Shown: in pieces, positions 36,728-45,762 of the stretch | How the letters are laid out: every line of letters starts with the position of its first letter | Numbering within the stretch: the stretch's first letter is position 1 | Assembly: GCF_009659375.1 (NCBI RefSeq) | Contig: NZ_WJQT01000006.1 | Span: forward strand, 62,001 to 126,000 | DNA length: 64,000 nucleotides | Source: Fundicoccus ignavus | GTDB lineage: Bacteria; Bacillota; Bacilli; Lactobacillales; Aerococcaceae | Reading direction: 5' to 3' | Translations under genes and position numbers: made by a program | The notes under the pieces: generated by a model | Database searches by the model: none | Told to the model about the DNA's origin: nothing | Seen by the model: only the letters and a program-made list of their open reading frames with translations

Positions 36728-36790
36728 TAAACCTCGATAAATTAACATAATACTCATAGGCTTCTTAATAAGAAAACTTCAGAATTTAAA

Positions 36791-37055
36791 TTCTGTTTAG
36801 TCGTTTTAATCTGATTATATCGCTATACTTTTGTTGGAATACTTAAGGCAGATCAGCTAATTGTGTTCCAAAGCGGTAGCGAAACAGTTAATGAGCAATC
36901 GGCGTAGCTTGCTGTGACAACCAATAAAGAAATCAAATTAACCGATTCCTAGCCGATTGAGCTGGAAAAATACGAACGTCACGCTTATCATTGAGGCTTT
37001 GAAAGCAACCTCCGCCTTGGATGAGCATAAGATGACAGAAGTACAAAGCTTGCTA
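36791..37055 (+). repeat. Nested-palindrome element, copy 4 (full)
   Basis: Contains GATTATATCGCTATACTTTT, GTGTTCCAAAGCGGT, AGCAATCGGCGTAGCTTGCT, CCTAGCCGATTGAGCTGGAA and TTTGAAAGCAACCTCCGCC in the family order. It lies between the 186-bp array and the terminator of the exported-protein pair. Confidence 0.8.
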
Positions 37056-37094
37056 AATTAATACAAAAATTATAAAACCTCATATTACAAGAAA

Positions 37095-37124
37095 GCACTG
37101 CTCAGCAATTTAGCTAAGCAGTGC
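37095..37124 (-). terminator. Intrinsic terminator after the exported paralogue pair
   Basis: GCACTGCT and AGCAGTGC arms with an inner TAGCTAAATTGCTGA, followed by TTTC on the minus strand. Confidence 0.75.
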
Positions 37125-37130
37125 GACTCT

Positions 37131-37772
37131 TTATGGCATGGTGTCAGATTTCGTATAAGTCACGCCGTAATCATCCGTAATTGTTTCGCCATCGGAGTCC
37201 TCTTCATATTCAAAGCGTAAAATTCGTTGTGTCTGAATTTTAACAAGCCAAAGGTCTTGCGAGCGTTCAATCGTTGGTGCATGTAAGGTAATGAATTGAT
37301 AATCTGAAGGAGCATTGAAATTATGGTGCACGTTAGCAAAATCAATGTGCGGATCCTGTGCGTCAATTAACGCATCTATATCTTGACGCGTCATCTCAGG
37401 CGTAATCTGTGCGGCTACTTCAGTATAAATTTGTGCATAATCTGGCAAGTTTAGGTTTTCTTCCTGCCACTTCTTAAACTCATCTGCATCCATTGTAGGA
37501 TCAATCATCCCGGTCAGACCTTGATAATTATTTAGTAATTCAAAGAGTCGTTCCGTGTTCTTCGTCTCATCATCGCGTTGGTTCTCAGGACGCAGCAAAA
37601 TCATGATACTTGCATCATCAAAGACAAAACCTTGAATCATTCGATTTTCTTCAGTCAAGTAATAGCCTTTATATGGAAAATCTGTATTCTCTTGAGCAAC
37701 AACTTGTGATTGAGGTAAAAGTAAAGTAAGCGACAGTAGCATAGCGACTAATATAAGCATAAATTTCTTCAT
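37131..37772 (-). CDS. Exported protein, paralogue 1 beside the Agr-like pair
   Basis: 213 residues with a signal peptide (KKFMLILVAMLLSLTLLL, cut near VVAQE). The mature part opens FPYKGYYLTEENRMIQGFVF, has AQIYTEVAAQITPEMTRQDI and ends FEYEEDSDGETITDDYGVTY. The gene at 37799-38479 shares all three stretches, so they are tandem duplicates. Family unknown. AAGGAGGG precedes the ATG. It is transcribed away from the divergent AgrC/AgrA-like genes. Confidence 0.7.
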   Translation of the reverse strand: MKKFMLILVAMLLSLTLLLPQSQVVAQENTDFPYKGYYLTEENRMIQGFVFDDASIMILLRPENQRDDETKNTERLFELLNNYQGLTGMIDPTMDADEFKKWQEENLNLPDYAQIYTEVAAQITPEMTRQDIDALIDAQDPHIDFANVHHNFNAPSDYQFITLHAPTIERSQDLWLVKIQTQRILRFEYEEDSDGETITDDYGVTYTKSDTMP

Positions 37773-37798
37773 AATATGAGCCCTCCTTGGTAAATAGT

Positions 37799-38479
37799 TT
37801 ATGGAATACTCTCTGGTTTTTCGTTAGTTTTGGTATAGGTTACGCCATAATCATCAGTGATTGTTTCTCCATCTGTACTCTCCTCATACTCAAAGCGTAA
37901 GAGGAGGTTATCATAGATTTCCACCCGCCATAAATTTTGTGACCTAAAAATAGTTGGTGCATTCAGCTTTACATAAGGATTCCACCACATACGATCAGTG
38001 TTTATAATGGCATTTGTTGTATCCACACTAGGTATTTGGGCATCAATCATGGCATCAACTTGTTGCCTTGTCATATCTGGTGTAATTTGCTTAGCAACTT
38101 CTGTGTAAATTTCGGCCAAATTTGGCAAGTTTTCTTCACGCCACTTCTCAACTTCCTCCGAACTAACAAATGGATTTATATTTAATGATACATAATTCGC
38201 ATGATTATAGAGTTTCTCCCAACGGTCAAAATTTTTAGTGTCGGTATTAATTTCATTTTCTAAAGGAAAAATAATGTAAATTGTATGTTCATCAAAGTAA
38301 AACCCTCGAATATACCGATTTTCTTCCGTTGCATAGTAGCCATTATATGGAAACTCTTGTTGATTACTCTCTGTTACTTGATCATCGTCTTGTGCTAAGA
38401 CCACAGTCATATCGTTTGAGTACCCTATCATCGTCAATACACTAAGCAAACTTAACCACTTAATCACTGCGTTTTTCAT
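37799..38479 (-). CDS. Exported protein, paralogue 2 beside the Agr-like pair
   Basis: 226 residues, signal peptide ending near VVLAQD, then FPYNGYYATEENRYIRGFYF, AEIYTEVAKQITPDMTRQQV and the end FEYEESTDGETITDDYGVTY. It is the upstream member of a two-gene operon with its duplicate and starts 162 bp from the divergent histidine kinase gene. The conserved surface pattern suggests both keep the same role; divergence in the middle may reflect different partners. Function unknown. Confidence 0.7.
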   Translation of the reverse strand: MKNAVIKWLSLLSVLTMIGYSNDMTVVLAQDDDQVTESNQQEFPYNGYYATEENRYIRGFYFDEHTIYIIFPLENEINTDTKNFDRWEKLYNHANYVSLNINPFVSSEEVEKWREENLPNLAEIYTEVAKQITPDMTRQQVDAMIDAQIPSVDTTNAIINTDRMWWNPYVKLNAPTIFRSQNLWRVEIYDNLLLRFEYEESTDGETITDDYGVTYTKTNEKPESIP

Positions 38480-38641
38480 TCTAAAACTCCTTTTTTTCTT
38501 TGACTTTGCCTCACATTTGAGTTTAAACTAGAGATACTATTTCTTAACTGTATCATAACCTAACGCCACTAATTAAAGTTCAATCTGTCATGAACCAATA
38601 CTTTTTAATCATTATCCTTTAAAAAAGGAGGTCAAAATTTA

Positions 38642-39901
38642 ATGAATACCGTTTTGCTTGCTCGTTGGATTTTATATTTGGTTGCTTTTTTTATCCAAAA
38701 AGTCCATTTAGGCTGGTTTAAAAACATAATTCTAGCTGGTTCTATTTTTGCTATTCTACAACTCAGTCCTATTTACCGCGAAGCGACTGAACTCTTGCTT
38801 ATTTTCTTGGTTTTCTTTGTACTGAGTTATTTGCACACAAAAAAAGTTCAACAATCTGTTTTTTTAACAACTTTACCACTCATAAATTTATCCATAAGTA
38901 ATTACTTAATTCATTTTCTTCCATCTTTGACGTTCTCTCTCTGGGGTGTATTTGCAGTCTCGTTCATCATTATAGCTTTGTTGTCGTTTTGCGAATATTG
39001 GTTATTCCGACATTTACCTCAAAAGGTAAAGCCTTATGCCTATTTACTACCTTTGACGATTTTTCTTGGTTTTTATTATATACAGATGATGGAATTGTTT
39101 GATTATTTATTTGCGGGTCATGATACACGACTTGAAATTTTTCAAGGCATCTTAACAACAGTGATCCTTTTGTTCGCTGTTACGCTCATACTTTTCCAAA
39201 GAAACGAAACACAGGTTATTTATCAAGAACAACTTAAAGCCAGAACAGAAATTGATCGTGAATATTTGCAGCTCACTCAACAACAATATGATGAGCTGCG
39301 TAAATTCCGACATGATTATCAAAATATATTGCTGAGTATTGAAGGTTTTATTCACAATCAGGCCTGGGATGACTTAACGTCTTATTTTCATCATGAAATC
39401 AGTAACCACGCTTCTACCAACAATCAACAATTTGAACACTTATTATTATTAGAGAATGCGAATTTGCGTCAAATTATTTATGCTAAATTAATCGCCGCCC
39501 AACTAATCAACGTCAAGATTTTTCTAGAGATAGCCGAAGCAATTGTGATTCACAATGATAATCAATTAGCTATTAGTCGTATGTTGGGAATTATTCTAGA
39601 TAATGCCATTGAAGAAGTGGCTACGTTAGAATCGAAAGAAGCGAGTGTTAGACTAGCTTTTATCAAAGAAGCTGCTACCACAACTATCCTAGTCGTGAAT
39701 GACTGCCATCACGACGTCAAGCCTTTACTTATATTACAGAAGGAAGGTTTCTCTTCTAAAGGTGATGATCGCGGCTTTGGCTTAGCAAATTTGATTACCT
39801 TACAGAAACAAACTAACATTCTAGTTAATACGACCGTCTCTGATAATCGCTTTACACAAGAAATCATTATTCCAGACAGAACAGGAGGTTTTAAGCTATG
39901 A
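38642..39901 (+). CDS. AgrC-like sensor histidine kinase (GHKL type)
   Basis: 419 residues. About six membrane segments fill residues 1-190, as in peptide-sensing AgrC/ComD kinases. The phospho-acceptor His224 is in KFRHDYQNILLSIEGF, the N box in MLGIILDNAIEEV and the G box in RGFGLANLI. This type of kinase senses secreted peptides and signals to a LytTR regulator, which is the next gene (overlapping by ATGA). No AgrB or obvious AgrD peptide gene is nearby, so the signal is unknown. Confidence 0.88.
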   Translation: MNTVLLARWILYLVAFFIQKVHLGWFKNIILAGSIFAILQLSPIYREATELLLIFLVFFVLSYLHTKKVQQSVFLTTLPLINLSISNYLIHFLPSLTFSLWGVFAVSFIIIALLSFCEYWLFRHLPQKVKPYAYLLPLTIFLGFYYIQMMELFDYLFAGHDTRLEIFQGILTTVILLFAVTLILFQRNETQVIYQEQLKARTEIDREYLQLTQQQYDELRKFRHDYQNILLSIEGFIHNQAWDDLTSYFHHEISNHASTNNQQFEHLLLLENANLRQIIYAKLIAAQLINVKIFLEIAEAIVIHNDNQLAISRMLGIILDNAIEEVATLESKEASVRLAFIKEAATTTILVVNDCHHDVKPLLILQKEGFSSKGDDRGFGLANLITLQKQTNILVNTTVSDNRFTQEIIIPDRTGGFKL

Positions 39902-40659
39902 TGCCTATTCTTATTTGTGAGGATATTGCCCAACAACGCCAACAAATTACCGCTATTATCGAGAATTATGTGTTGATAGAAGAACTTGATATGCAAGTGG
40001 CATTAGCAACAGATGACCCCTTTCAAATACTTGAATACTTGAAAAGAAATCCGAACAGAGCAGGTATTTATTTCTTGGATATTGATTTAAATGATAAAAT
40101 GAATGGCATTGAATTAGCAGCTCAAATCAGAGCCTATGATGATATCGGCAAAATAATATTTGTTACATCTCACGCCGATTTAGCACCCGTCACCTTCCAG
40201 TATAAAGTTGAAGCGTATGACTTTATTGTGAAAGATAATCTTGAACAATTACAAAAGCAGATTGTTTCCTGTTTACACAGTATTGATACCAGGAAAACGA
40301 TTAACAGCGATCAAAAGGCTTTATATGTATTCAAAAGTGGGTCAAAGACACGTTCGGTCAACCAACAAGAGATTCTTTTCTTTGAAACAACGTCGACACC
40401 TCATGTGATAGGACTACAAACTACCTTTGCCCATTACAAATTTTATGGACGTTTGAAAGATGTTCAGATGAGTTTGCCAAAATTAATTCGTGTCCACAAA
40501 TCAATTTTAGTTAACCTTGAACAGGTTACTGCTATTGATACAGAAAACTATTTACTAGAATTTCAACATGGTCAATCTTGCCCTGTCGCTATTAATAAAA
40601 TACGCCGAGTTCACAAAGAGTGGCAAGCATTTATGAAAAAACAAAAACGTCGTTCCTGA
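39898..40659 (+). CDS. AgrA-like response regulator with LytTR DNA-binding domain
   Basis: 253 residues: a receiver domain with Asp61 in IYFLDIDLNDKMNGIELA and a FVTSHAD switch, then a LytTR domain from about residue 140 (ALYVFKSGSKTRSVNQQEIL, FYGRLKDVQMSLPKLIRVHK, VNLEQVTAI). LytTR regulators bind pairs of 9-bp direct repeats. The two divergent exported paralogues are the most likely targets, though no clear repeat pair was found between 38480 and 38641. Confidence 0.9.
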   Translation: MMPILICEDIAQQRQQITAIIENYVLIEELDMQVALATDDPFQILEYLKRNPNRAGIYFLDIDLNDKMNGIELAAQIRAYDDIGKIIFVTSHADLAPVTFQYKVEAYDFIVKDNLEQLQKQIVSCLHSIDTRKTINSDQKALYVFKSGSKTRSVNQQEILFFETTSTPHVIGLQTTFAHYKFYGRLKDVQMSLPKLIRVHKSILVNLEQVTAIDTENYLLEFQHGQSCPVAINKIRRVHKEWQAFMKKQKRRS

Positions 40660-40678
40660 TGAGGTTCGACGTTTTTGT
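40641..40678. terminator. Bidirectional terminator between the response regulator and DUF488 genes
   Basis: ACAAAAACGTCG and CGACGTTTTTGT are perfect 12-bp arms overlapping the last codons of the response regulator. Confidence 0.85.
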
Positions 40679-40695
40679 TATTTTCACTATTAACG

Positions 40696-41064
40696 CTACT
40701 TTTTCAACTGAGTCTCAGTCCACTCCTTTAGTAAAACCACATGATTGATTTTAGGATCTTTAGCAGCATATATAAATGTGACTGTCTGACTCTCTAGTTC
40801 TTTACGGATGTGATCGACAAACTCGGTTGAAAAATCATTCGCTTCTAATTCTGCACGATACGCCATTTCAAAGGCTGCAAAATTTTCGGCTTTATGACCA
40901 AAAGATTTACGACTATCTGGTGATGGGGCAATATCTTTTGGCCACCAGTCATAGGGGAGTTCTTCTTTTTTAACTCCTCTTGGCCAAAGGCGGTCGACGA
41001 GAATACGATACCCATCCGTTTTTTCAGCGGATTCATAGACACGTTTTAATTTAATTGTATGCAT
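40696..41064 (-). CDS. DUF488-family protein (YeaO-like)
   Basis: 122 residues from ATG at 41064; the GTG at 41073 is inside the AAAGGGTG site. Family motifs are YRILVDRLWPRGVKKEEL, the DWWPKDIAPS segment and TFIYAAKDPKINHVVLLKE. The biochemical role of this widespread family is not established. It stands alone and shares a terminator with the convergent response regulator gene. Confidence 0.9.
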   Translation of the reverse strand: MHTIKLKRVYESAEKTDGYRILVDRLWPRGVKKEELPYDWWPKDIAPSPDSRKSFGHKAENFAAFEMAYRAELEANDFSTEFVDHIRKELESQTVTFIYAAKDPKINHVVLLKEWTETQLKK

Positions 41065-41200
41065 AGTCTTCACCCTTTCTGTGTCATTTCTCTACCTAAT
41101 AATAGTAAGTATTTTGCCTGGAAAAAGCAATTGACCGCACTTGGAAAGACGGGTAATATAGATACATTGATTAAAATTATATGAGAGAAAGGTGCATTAT

Positions 41201-41896
41201 ATGAAAAACGCTCTTAAATATTCTTTTCCTTTAACCATTCCGATTATGGCGGGCTATGTTTTCTTGGGGATTTCTTTCGGGATTCTCGCTACGAGCAAAG
41301 GTTTGCCCTTGTATTATCCGGTGTTAATGGGGGTTGTGATTTATGGAGGCTCTATGCAATTTGCGGCGGTTAACTTGTTGCTTGCGGCCTTTAACCCGAT
41401 CGGCGCGATTCTTTTAACGATTATGGTTCATGCCCGTCATATCTTTTACGGCATCACAATGTTGGTACCTTTCAACCAATTGAAGAATGGCTTTCGCAAA
41501 ATTTATTGTATGTTCGGTCTGACGGACGAGACGTTTTCTTTATTGGCTTCTTTGGAAGTGCCAGAGGAGCAGGATCGTAACTGGGTTTACTTTCTGGTGA
41601 CCTTTCTGAACCAGTGCTACTGGGTGATTGGCTGTGGGCTTGGAGCTGTGATTGGAAGTAATTTAACGTTCAATACGGAAGGGATTGAGTTTGTATTGAC
41701 AGCATTATTCGTGACGATTTTTGTTGAACAATGGTTGAATGCGAGTAGTCATCGTCCGGCTATCATTGGGCTCGTTGGGTCTGCGGTATGTCTGGTGATT
41801 TTCGGTGGCGCAAACTTTATGATTCCTGCTATGATTATTATTCTAATTTTATTCAGTTTGGATTATTACAAGGAGGTGAAGCAAGGTCATGAGTAA
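41201..41896 (+). CDS. azlC: Branched-chain amino-acid exporter large subunit AzlC
   Basis: 231 residues from ATG at 41201, spaced from AGAAAGGTG. AzlC-type features: FPLTIPIMAGYVFLGISFGI, VIYGGSMQFAAVNLL and MVHARHIFYGITML, with about seven membrane segments. With AzlD it exports branched-chain amino acids and their analogues. It overlaps azlD. Confidence 0.93.
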   Translation: MKNALKYSFPLTIPIMAGYVFLGISFGILATSKGLPLYYPVLMGVVIYGGSMQFAAVNLLLAAFNPIGAILLTIMVHARHIFYGITMLVPFNQLKNGFRKIYCMFGLTDETFSLLASLEVPEEQDRNWVYFLVTFLNQCYWVIGCGLGAVIGSNLTFNTEGIEFVLTALFVTIFVEQWLNASSHRPAIIGLVGSAVCLVIFGGANFMIPAMIIILILFSLDYYKEVKQGHE

Positions 41897-42215
41897 TGCT
41901 CACATGTTAATTACGATTACATTAATTGCCTTGACGACGATTGCCTTGCGCTTCTTACCTTTCTGGATTTTCCCTCCTAGCAAGCAACCCCCTGCTTTAA
42001 TCACTTATTTAGGTAAAGTATTGCCGCGGGCTGCAATTGCATTGTTAGTGGTTTATGCGCTTAAAGATGTTTCAATCGTGACTTCACCTCACGGTATCCC
42101 TGAATTGATCGCGATATTGGCAATTGTGGTGGTTCATGTATTCAAGCGCAATACCTTGTTGTCGATCGCGACAGGAACTTTACTGTATATGATGTTGGTT
42201 CAGTTAGTTTTCTAG
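41889..42215 (+). CDS. azlD: Branched-chain amino-acid exporter small subunit AzlD
   Basis: 108 residues with four membrane segments and the family motif ALRFLPFWIFP with LGKVLPRAAIALLVVY. GGAGGTGAAGC precedes the ATG, which overlaps the end of azlC, so the subunits are coupled. Confidence 0.92.
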   Translation: MSNAHMLITITLIALTTIALRFLPFWIFPPSKQPPALITYLGKVLPRAAIALLVVYALKDVSIVTSPHGIPELIAILAIVVVHVFKRNTLLSIATGTLLYMMLVQLVF

Positions 42216-42227
42216 TTGCTGTTCCGA

Positions 42228-42330
42228 AGTTCGTGGATCGGCGTGGTCGATTGAGCTGGAAAAGACAGAAGCGCTAGCGAAGGCTTTGAAAGCGACTAAC
42301 GCATTGTAGATCCACTAATATGAGCGAAGC
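42228..42330 (+). repeat. Nested-palindrome element, short partial copy
   Basis: Retains GGTCGATTGAGCTGGAAAAG, the GAAGGCTTTGAAAGCGAC block and ATGAGCGAAGC, which is the centre and right side of the family; the left arm is lost. Confidence 0.6.
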
Positions 42331-42371
42331 TCACAATTCATTAAAACCACTCATCCTACATAATATGAATA

Positions 42372-42410
42372 ACCTGACTCGCACATAATGTGCAAGTCAG
42401 GTCTTTTTTT
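42372..42410 (+). terminator. Intrinsic terminator of azlCD
   Basis: ACCTGACT-GCACAT-ATGTGC-AGTCAGGT hairpin followed by seven T. Confidence 0.9.
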
Positions 42411-42412
42411 GC

Positions 42413-42793
42413 TTAACAATCGATATCTAGACCAGCGCGCCATCTTTTTATCGTATGTTGGATGAAGGTTTCGATGCCTGTTGAAGATAAGTCAATAGTT
42501 TTGCGGACGCGGACGCAGCCTTTGCCTAGGTTGAACTCTTTGAGAAGTTCTTCGGAATTTTCGATTTTCTCGATATCGCCAACGTATAGGCTGACATAGT
42601 GTTTCTGAGCGTTCAGGGCCATGAATTGGTCGTCGCCCACACCGTATGATAACATCTTGTAAGCTAAGCCTTCCTCTGCTTCCGGTGCTGCTGTTTGGAT
42701 CATGGTGCGTAACTGCAACAATTTTTCTTTGCGCCAATCGTCTTCTAATGCAGCCAAATATTCCGCTGGTGTGCTCACATCATATTGTACCAT
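42413..42793 (-). CDS. DUF1801-family protein
   Basis: 126 residues with the DUF1801 pattern: a helical start, EAEEGLAYKMLSYG, FMALNAQKHYVSLYVG and a C-terminal GKGCVRVRKTID. These small single-domain proteins have an iron-chaperone-like (frataxin-related) fold but no agreed function. ATG follows GAGGAGGAA. Confidence 0.88.
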   Translation of the reverse strand: MVQYDVSTPAEYLAALEDDWRKEKLLQLRTMIQTAAPEAEEGLAYKMLSYGVGDDQFMALNAQKHYVSLYVGDIEKIENSEELLKEFNLGKGCVRVRKTIDLSSTGIETFIQHTIKRWRAGLDIDC

Positions 42794-42852
42794 TCCTATT
42801 CCTCCTCATAATGCTTCCTTACTGATAGTGTACACTTTTCTGCTAGCGAATG

Positions 42853-43749
42853 TTAGCCCATTCGCTTCTGTCGATAGTCGCGGGGCGATAAGCCGACACG
42901 TTCTTTAAATTGCTTAGTAAAATAGCTTGGCGATTTATAGCCACAAGCCAGCGCAATCTCAGTAATCGGTAAATCTGTCGAAACCAATAATTCTGTGGCA
43001 GCAGTCAAACGTAAATGGGTTAAGTAACCAATCGGTGACATTTTGACATAAGTCGAGAAATAACGCTGACATTCCCGCACACTGATTCCCGCCACTTCGG
43101 CGATTTTTTCTACGCCAATTCCCTCCTGATAGTGACTTACTAACCAGGCCAACATCTGCTTCAAACGCATTTCTTGTTGGCTCGGCACCTTCAGTGGGTG
43201 CGATTCTGTACTGGCACGAACTTTCAAGAAAATCTTAGACAAAGCTGCCCGGATATCAAATTCATAACCCTCAGCTTTCGTATGATACGCCGCATAAGCC
43301 TGCTCAAAAGCTGAGCGAACCTCCATCGCAACATCAAGTTCCGTTTGACTCGACAACCACAACGGCCCACCCTGCTCAGTAAATGGGCGGACAAATTCCA
43401 GATCAAACACACTCCCCGTCTGCCCCGCAATAATCGACGCATCAAACACAATCGATCGATAACGCCCCGGATTTTCGCCAACAACACACAAACCATGCAA
43501 GACATTCGAATTGACAAAATACGCCTCACCAGCCTGTAGCATGTATTCTTGATTACGAATAAATAATCGTACCGTTCCTTCATCCAGCATAAAAATTTCT
43601 AAATCGCCATGCCAATGCGCTGGTATTTCTTGATTGATAAAGTCACTCACATTCAATTCATAAAAACCAATCGCAAAATCTGGTGTCCCTAGTTCATCGA
43701 GTTGTTTCCCTTCTGGACCAATCATCAAGGATCGCATTTCCTTTTCCAT
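42853..43749 (-). CDS. AraC-family regulator with N-terminal cupin domain
   Basis: 298 residues. Residues about 20-110 are a cupin sensor (PAHWHGDLEIFMLDEGTVRL, GEAYFVNSNVLHGL); the last 100 residues are the paired AraC helix-turn-helix (VEKIAEVAGISVRECQRYFS, LPITEIALACGYKSPSYFTK, GLSPRDYRQKR). Such proteins often control sugar genes, but no sugar operon is adjacent. ATG follows AGAGGTG. Confidence 0.9.
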   Translation of the reverse strand: MEKEMRSLMIGPEGKQLDELGTPDFAIGFYELNVSDFINQEIPAHWHGDLEIFMLDEGTVRLFIRNQEYMLQAGEAYFVNSNVLHGLCVVGENPGRYRSIVFDASIIAGQTGSVFDLEFVRPFTEQGGPLWLSSQTELDVAMEVRSAFEQAYAAYHTKAEGYEFDIRAALSKIFLKVRASTESHPLKVPSQQEMRLKQMLAWLVSHYQEGIGVEKIAEVAGISVRECQRYFSTYVKMSPIGYLTHLRLTAATELLVSTDLPITEIALACGYKSPSYFTKQFKERVGLSPRDYRQKRMG

Positions 43750-43855
43750 ACGCTAGCACCTCTTGTCGCTTTTGTTATAGTATACGGCGCAAAACTTAAA
43801 GATTCAATCTATTTTACTCGCTATAATGATATTAACTTCAAGGGAGGCAAGCAAT

Positions 43856-43984
43856 ATGGGGAAAATAATCGTTGTTCTAAGACGTATCATGTTACATAAT
43901 TTAGCTATTTTGATGGAGGAGCCCGCTTTTCGTCCATGTCGTGATTCTTTACTTCACTACTATTTAAAACTACAAAAACGTTAA
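43856..43984 (+). CDS. Small open reading frame, 42 residues
   Basis: An AGGGAGG site is 7 bases before ATG, a TATAAT box is at 43822-43827, and a terminator follows 5 bp after the stop. The product begins MGKIIVVLRRIMLHNLAILM and continues with EEPAFRPCRDS and a basic end (LKLQKR). No homologue is known to me. The complete expression unit around it suggests a real small protein or a dual-function RNA. Confidence 0.5.
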   Translation: MGKIIVVLRRIMLHNLAILMEEPAFRPCRDSLLHYYLKLQKR

Positions 43985-43989
43985 CGCTG

Positions 43990-44018
43990 AACAGCTTGTC
44001 ATGTGACAGGCTGTTTTT
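43990..44018 (+). terminator. Intrinsic terminator after the 42-residue ORF
   Basis: AACAGCTTGTCA and TGACAGGCTGTT arms followed by TTT. Confidence 0.85.
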
Positions 44019-44139
44019 GTATTTTCATCAATTTTCGTAAATCGCAAGAAAATCTTAATGAATATTTTGGCAGTTAGAGACACAAATTGCGATTTATTAC
44101 GTATTTATAGGTAGAACATAAAATTGGAGGCGAAACCTG

Positions 44140-45138
44140 ATGGATGATAAATTGGAATGGTATGTCGCGATGGCGATGCGAGAGGCTTTAGGAAAGGATG
44201 AGCAATTCGACTACCAGTTGTTAGTGAATGGTGTGGTGGGCGAAAACGAATTATTCCGGCTGTTGATGGAACAAAATTTTCAAGATGTTTGGTGGCGACG
44301 AAATTTCTGGTTGTCGCGCCAAGTGGAATGTGATTTATTATTGGTCACGCATGCGAAGCTGTATGTGCTGAATGCAAAATATTATAATGGACAGTTTGTT
44401 TATCGTGACAATGTCGCTTATTTCAATGGCAAACCGCTGCAAAATGATCCTTTGAGTAGTTTTCAGCTATCCATGGGGCGTTTGAAAAAGTTGTTAGCTG
44501 AGGCCGGAATCGAGGTTCCTGTGGAAGGTCGTGTGGTTTTCATGAATCCAAATTTCGGTTGTTCATTTGATGAGTCTGTCAGTTTAGAATGTGTACCGCG
44601 TCATGGTGTTTTACGTATGTTTCAGGATATTCGCGATGTGGCGGTGCAAGTTGGGAGACGCAATGGCTTAAATCCTGAACGGATCGGGCAGCAGTTGTTA
44701 GCATTGGAAAGCGACAGTAAATATAATTTACCGGTCGTGAAGGATACTCATCTTCAAAAGATGATACGTGGCTTATTGTGCCCTGCTTGTGGAGCTAATG
44801 AGGCTAGATCTCGTGATGCGGCGGTTCAACACCGAACTGCTGCTGTCGTGAGGTCGAAGTTGACGATTGAGCGCCAAAAAGTAACTTGCGCAACTTGTGG
44901 CTATCAGGCTTTGAAGCGTAGTGCGGTTCTACTGGCGGTTGAAGAGTATTGTAAGTTGTTCCATCATAAGACTAGCTTTACTACTATGGATATTTGTTGG
45001 TTTATGGGGAATGAGATTAGAAGAAAATATGTCTCTGCCTTACTTACTACTCATTACTCTCAACATGAATCTGGACGAAATACCTCATTTGAAAATCCAT
45101 ATTATAGAGATCCGCAGAAATATGAACGCTTCCACTAA
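44140..45138 (+). CDS. NERD-domain protein with a zinc-ribbon-like end
   Basis: 332 residues. The NERD (nuclease-related) domain spans about 27-130: VGENELFRLL, the QVECDLLLVTHAKLYVLNAKYYNG core and QLSMGRLKKLL. Near 220-262 two CxxC pairs (CPAC and CATC) are placed to bind zinc. NERD proteins are proposed DNA-processing factors. It has a GGAGGCG site. The coding end runs into a hairpin array, and the stop lies just before the first hairpin. Confidence 0.85.
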   Translation: MDDKLEWYVAMAMREALGKDEQFDYQLLVNGVVGENELFRLLMEQNFQDVWWRRNFWLSRQVECDLLLVTHAKLYVLNAKYYNGQFVYRDNVAYFNGKPLQNDPLSSFQLSMGRLKKLLAEAGIEVPVEGRVVFMNPNFGCSFDESVSLECVPRHGVLRMFQDIRDVAVQVGRRNGLNPERIGQQLLALESDSKYNLPVVKDTHLQKMIRGLLCPACGANEARSRDAAVQHRTAAVVRSKLTIERQKVTCATCGYQALKRSAVLLAVEEYCKLFHHKTSFTTMDICWFMGNEIRRKYVSALLTTHYSQHESGRNTSFENPYYRDPQKYERFH

Positions 45139-45141
45139 GGC

Positions 45142-45405
45142 GCTACCTAAACTAGCCGATTGGCATAAACCTTCGGCTAGTTTAGGTAGCTTTCTAGCCG
45201 ATTGGCGTGAACATTCGGCTAGATTAGGACGCTTTCTAGTCGATTGTCGTGAACATTCGGCTAGTTTAGGGAGCTTTCTAGTCGATTGTCGTGAACATTC
45301 GGCTAGTTTAGGACGCTTTCTAGTCGATTGGCGTGAACATTCGGCTAGTTTAGGGCGCTTTCTAGTCGATTGTCGTGAACATTCGGCTAGTTTAGAGCGA
45401 AAATT
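45142..45405. repeat. 42-bp tandem hairpin array B
   Basis: The first hairpin is perfect over 18 bp: GCTACCTAAACTAGCCGA (45142-45159), a 13-nt loop, and its complement at 45173-45190. Five further units with CTAGTCGA or CTAGCCGA and TCGGCTAG arms begin at 45194, 45236, 45278, 45320 and 45362, an exact 42-bp period. Because 42 is a multiple of 3, an open frame with a 14-residue repeat runs across it. Confidence 0.9.
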
Positions 45406-45695
45406 TCGGACGCCAAATTAATTAAGAGTAGATACAGTAAGTCATCTTTGAAATATTGCAATGGTTGATAATCCGCTTCCGCCGCCAATAGGCCTAATAA
45501 TCGGTGTTGACGTTCTTCCACTTACTTAGCCCCTTTCTGACCACATCATTAGTTTACAACGCCCATCTGAATCGTGATAGACCAAAGTTTATCTAGAATT
45601 CCCTTCCATTTTAGGACACATCTGGAAACCTTTTCCCTAGCTTAATTCACTTTAAAAACCTGCTGCTAATCCCCTGGTGAACTTTTCAAAATAGT

Positions 45696-45745
45696 CAAAA
45701 ACGCCATCCAGTATAAGCTTGAGTAAGCTCTTGTTGGATGACGCC
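45696..45745 (-). terminator. Intrinsic terminator of the EamA transporter gene
   Basis: GGCGTCATCCAACAAGAGCT pairs with AAGCTTATACTGGATGGCG on the minus strand, followed by TTTTT. Confidence 0.8.
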
Positions 45746-45762
45746 GATACATTTATTTTTAA

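Noticed and set aside
45142..45405. CRISPR array
   Set aside because: Units are contiguous and alike over their full 42 bp, with no unique spacers and no cas genes.
44921..45421. A 166-codon open frame with a 14-residue repeat
   Set aside because: It is out of frame inside the NERD gene and then follows the 42-bp hairpin array; the peptide repeat is a by-product.
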